Shown: positions 5,966 through 7,251 of the stretch, in pieces
Position numbering within the stretch: position 1 is the first letter of the stretch
Layout of the letters: every line of letters starts with the position of its first letter
Source of the DNA: Bacteroidota bacterium
GTDB taxonomy: Bacteria; Bacteroidota; Bacteroidia; Bacteroidales; UBA10428
Assembly: GCA_017860375.1 (NCBI GenBank)
Contig: JAGDMB010000116.1
Location: 1 to 7,251 of the forward strand
DNA: 7,251 nucleotides
Reading direction: 5' to 3'
Made by a program: the position numbers and the translations under genes
The notes under the pieces: model-generated
The model's database searches: none
What the model was told of the DNA's origin: nothing
What the model saw: only the letters and a program-made list of their open reading frames with translations

Positions 5966-7084
5966 TCAGTGTCCGTTCCTATCTTCTTTTTCCACCTGCC
6001 CGTTTTCAATATGGAAAAATTTGAAATCCACCCCTATCTCATGTATAATGTCTTTCATTCGCAAGGGATCGGTATGGGTAATAAAAATCTGGCCGAAATG
6101 TTCTTCCGCCACAAGCTTGATTATCTGGGTCACCCTTTTTTCATCGAACTTATCGAAAATATCATCAAACAGGAAGATCGGGACTGTTTTGTTTATTTCT
6201 TTAATAAAATCAAATTGAGCCAGTTTAAGTGCCACCAGGTAGGTTTTCTGTTGTCCCTGGGAACCGATCCGTTTGATCGGTAAATCATCAAGGGACAGGG
6301 TCAGATCGTCTTTATGAACACCCACAGTCGAATACTGCAAAATCCTGTCCTTGTTTCTTGCTTCCCTGAGCATATCCGGGAATGAATTATTCACCAGCTG
6401 GGAATGATATGCCAGGTCGACTGCTTCCTGACCCCCTGATATAAAGGCATAATACTTACGGAATACAGGAACCAGTTTTGAAATAAAATCCTGTCGCCCA
6501 GCATAAATCCTTTCTGCATAGGGAATGATTTGTTCATCATAGGCGACCAGGGTTCCTTCATCAAACCTGCCGGAAGGGGAAACATCTTTCAACAGCTTAT
6601 TCCGCTGTAATAAAAGATGGTTGTAATGGATGTTGTCCTCGAGGTAATGATGGTCGTACTGTGAAATGACGCTGTTCATGAATTTCCGGCGCTCATCACT
6701 GCCTTCGGTGATAAGGCAGGAATCGGCCGGAGAAATGACCACCACCGGGATAAGCCCTATATGGTCCGACAAGCGGTCATATTCCTTTTTGTTGCGTTTA
6801 AAGACCTTGTTTCGCATCCGCTGTATGGCGCAGTATATCTCCTCAGTCCTCTCCGGCAGGCTGAATGCACCCTGTATGACCGAAAACTCACAACCGGTGC
6901 GGATATTCTGCGTATCAACTGCATTGAAATAGCTTTTGCACATGCACAGGTAATGAATGGCATCAAGGACATTGGTCTTGCCGCCTCCGTTGTTTCCTAC
7001 CAGGCAATTGATGCGCGGTGAAAATTCAAAATCAGCCTGCTGATAATTCTTGAAATTGACCAGTGAAAGATTACGAAGATGCAT
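5966..7084 (-). CDS. recF: DNA replication and repair protein RecF
   Basis: A 372-residue SMC-like ATPase that binds gapped DNA with RecO and RecR and helps load RecA. All ATPase motifs are visible: Walker A GNNGGGKT (residues 30-37) after the typical N-terminus LRNLSLVNFKNY; the ABC-type signature GSQGQQKT (274-281); Walker B FLFDDIFDKFDEKR (304-317) with Asp307-Asp308; and the switch histidine in ITHTD (335-339). The length fits RecF (about 360-375). The frame stays open upstream to a TTG at 7135, but that 17-codon extension is AT-rich, unlike RecF, and overlaps the stop of the preceding gene. The ATG at 7084, directly before the conserved first strand, is therefore chosen. The gene lies 47 bp after a TPR-protein gene and 58 bp before DUF721, suggesting an operon. 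I see no clear -33/-7 promoter in the 47-bp gap. Confidence 0.96.
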   Translation of the reverse strand: MHLRNLSLVNFKNYQQADFEFSPRINCLVGNNGGGKTNVLDAIHYLCMCKSYFNAVDTQNIRTGCEFSVIQGAFSLPERTEEIYCAIQRMRNKVFKRNKKEYDRLSDHIGLIPVVVISPADSCLITEGSDERRKFMNSVISQYDHHYLEDNIHYNHLLLQRNKLLKDVSPSGRFDEGTLVAYDEQIIPYAERIYAGRQDFISKLVPVFRKYYAFISGGQEAVDLAYHSQLVNNSFPDMLREARNKDRILQYSTVGVHKDDLTLSLDDLPIKRIGSQGQQKTYLVALKLAQFDFIKEINKTVPIFLFDDIFDKFDEKRVTQIIKLVAEEHFGQIFITHTDPLRMKDIIHEIGVDFKFFHIENGQVEKEDRNGH

Positions 7085-7131
7085 AGAAGTATTTTTCAAA
7101 GTATTAAGGATATAAAAATACGGAATCCCGG

Positions 7132-7251
7132 TCAAGGTAAAAAAAATTGATTGAAATAAATAAAGGATTCGGTAAGGTTTTCAATGGCATCTTCGTATTG
7201 CCCCATTTTATAATAACTGATTCCGGCATACAAACGAGCCAGGTTACCGCT
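7132..7251 (-). CDS. C-terminal end of a TPR-repeat protein (partial, apparently shortened)
   Basis: The minus strand is open from the right edge to a TGA at 7132-7134, giving the last 39 residues. LARLYAGISYYKMGQYEDAIENLTES is a good TPR helix pair: an A-G-xx-YY turn, then a KMGQYEDAIENL helix. The protein then ends in a short hydrophobic tail, FIYFNQFFLP. From memory, the TPR protein coded just before recF in many Bacteroidota is a membrane-anchored protein of about 220-240 residues in which this first TPR pair is followed by roughly another 80-100 residues. Here the gene stops at once and only 47 bp remain before recF, so either this is a genuinely short variant or the 3' half has been deleted. 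No function can be assigned beyond a likely protein-interaction role. Confidence 0.65.
   Translation of the reverse strand, partial: SGNLARLYAGISYYKMGQYEDAIENLTESFIYFNQFFLP

Noticed and set aside
5908..6009. 34-codon N-terminal extension of the DUF721 protein from a TTG
   Set aside because: It overlaps the 3' end of recF and lies outside the DUF721 domain; the ATG at 5907 gives a product of the length I expect for this group.
7085..7135. 17-codon N-terminal extension of RecF from a TTG
   Set aside because: It overlaps the stop of the upstream TPR gene, does not resemble RecF N-termini, and an ATG sits exactly before the conserved first strand.
7103..7135. E. coli-like TTGACC-N17-TATCCT promoter on the minus strand before recF
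   Set aside because: Bacteroidota primary sigma factors use a different consensus; the TTGACC straddles the stop codon of the TPR gene and the -10 match is poor.

Overview
The window looks like an ordinary chromosomal segment from a member of the Bacteroidota, probably outside the best-studied genera. The evidence is a GldI-like FKBP lipoprotein next to an NrnA-type DHH phosphoesterase and a divergent ndk, a recF followed by a small DUF721 gene and preceded by a TPR gene, several lipobox-bearing envelope proteins, starts without Shine-Dalgarno sequences, and a TAnnTTTG-type -7 box (TAATTTTG at 4996-5003, minus strand). I see no integrase, transposase, CRISPR array, intact tRNA or rRNA, and no sign of a phage or defence island.

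Layout. At the left edge is the first 162 codons of formate-tetrahydrofolate ligase (fhs, minus strand, continuing off the window). A 182-bp divergent spacer separates it from a plus-strand short RsmI-like tetrapyrrole-methylase-fold methyltransferase (669-1382). Convergent to that is a minus-strand cluster read right to left: NrnA-like DHH/DHHA1 phosphoesterase (3933-4979), a GldI-like single-domain FKBP lipoprotein (3362-3949, overlapping NrnA by 17 bp), a two-domain FKBP lipoprotein (2450-3334) and a second, strongly diverged two-domain FKBP-like lipoprotein (1408-2409). A 198-bp divergent spacer then leads to plus-strand ndk (5178-5612), which runs convergently, with only 4 bp between the stops, into a minus-strand DUF721 gene (5617-5907). 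Upstream of DUF721 is recF (5966-7084), and at the right edge is the 3' end of a TPR-protein gene (7132-7251), both on the minus strand.

How it fits together. Fhs, the methyltransferase, Ndk, NrnA, RecF and the DUF721 protein are housekeeping functions (one-carbon metabolism, probable RNA methylation, nucleotide pools, nano-RNA/pAp turnover, replication and repair). The distinctive element is the run of three envelope lipoproteins carrying five FKBP-type domains between them, ranging from near-canonical to barely recognisable, behind a cytoplasmic phosphoesterase. In gliding Bacteroidota a GldI-type FKBP is linked to motility and type IX secretion, but nothing in this window shows that this organism glides.

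No convincing undescribed system was found. The points worth a second look are the FKBP array, a perfect hairpin over the stop codon of the middle FKBP gene, a palindrome joining the stops of ndk and the DUF721 gene, an apparently shortened TPR protein, and an atypical substrate-region loop in Fhs.
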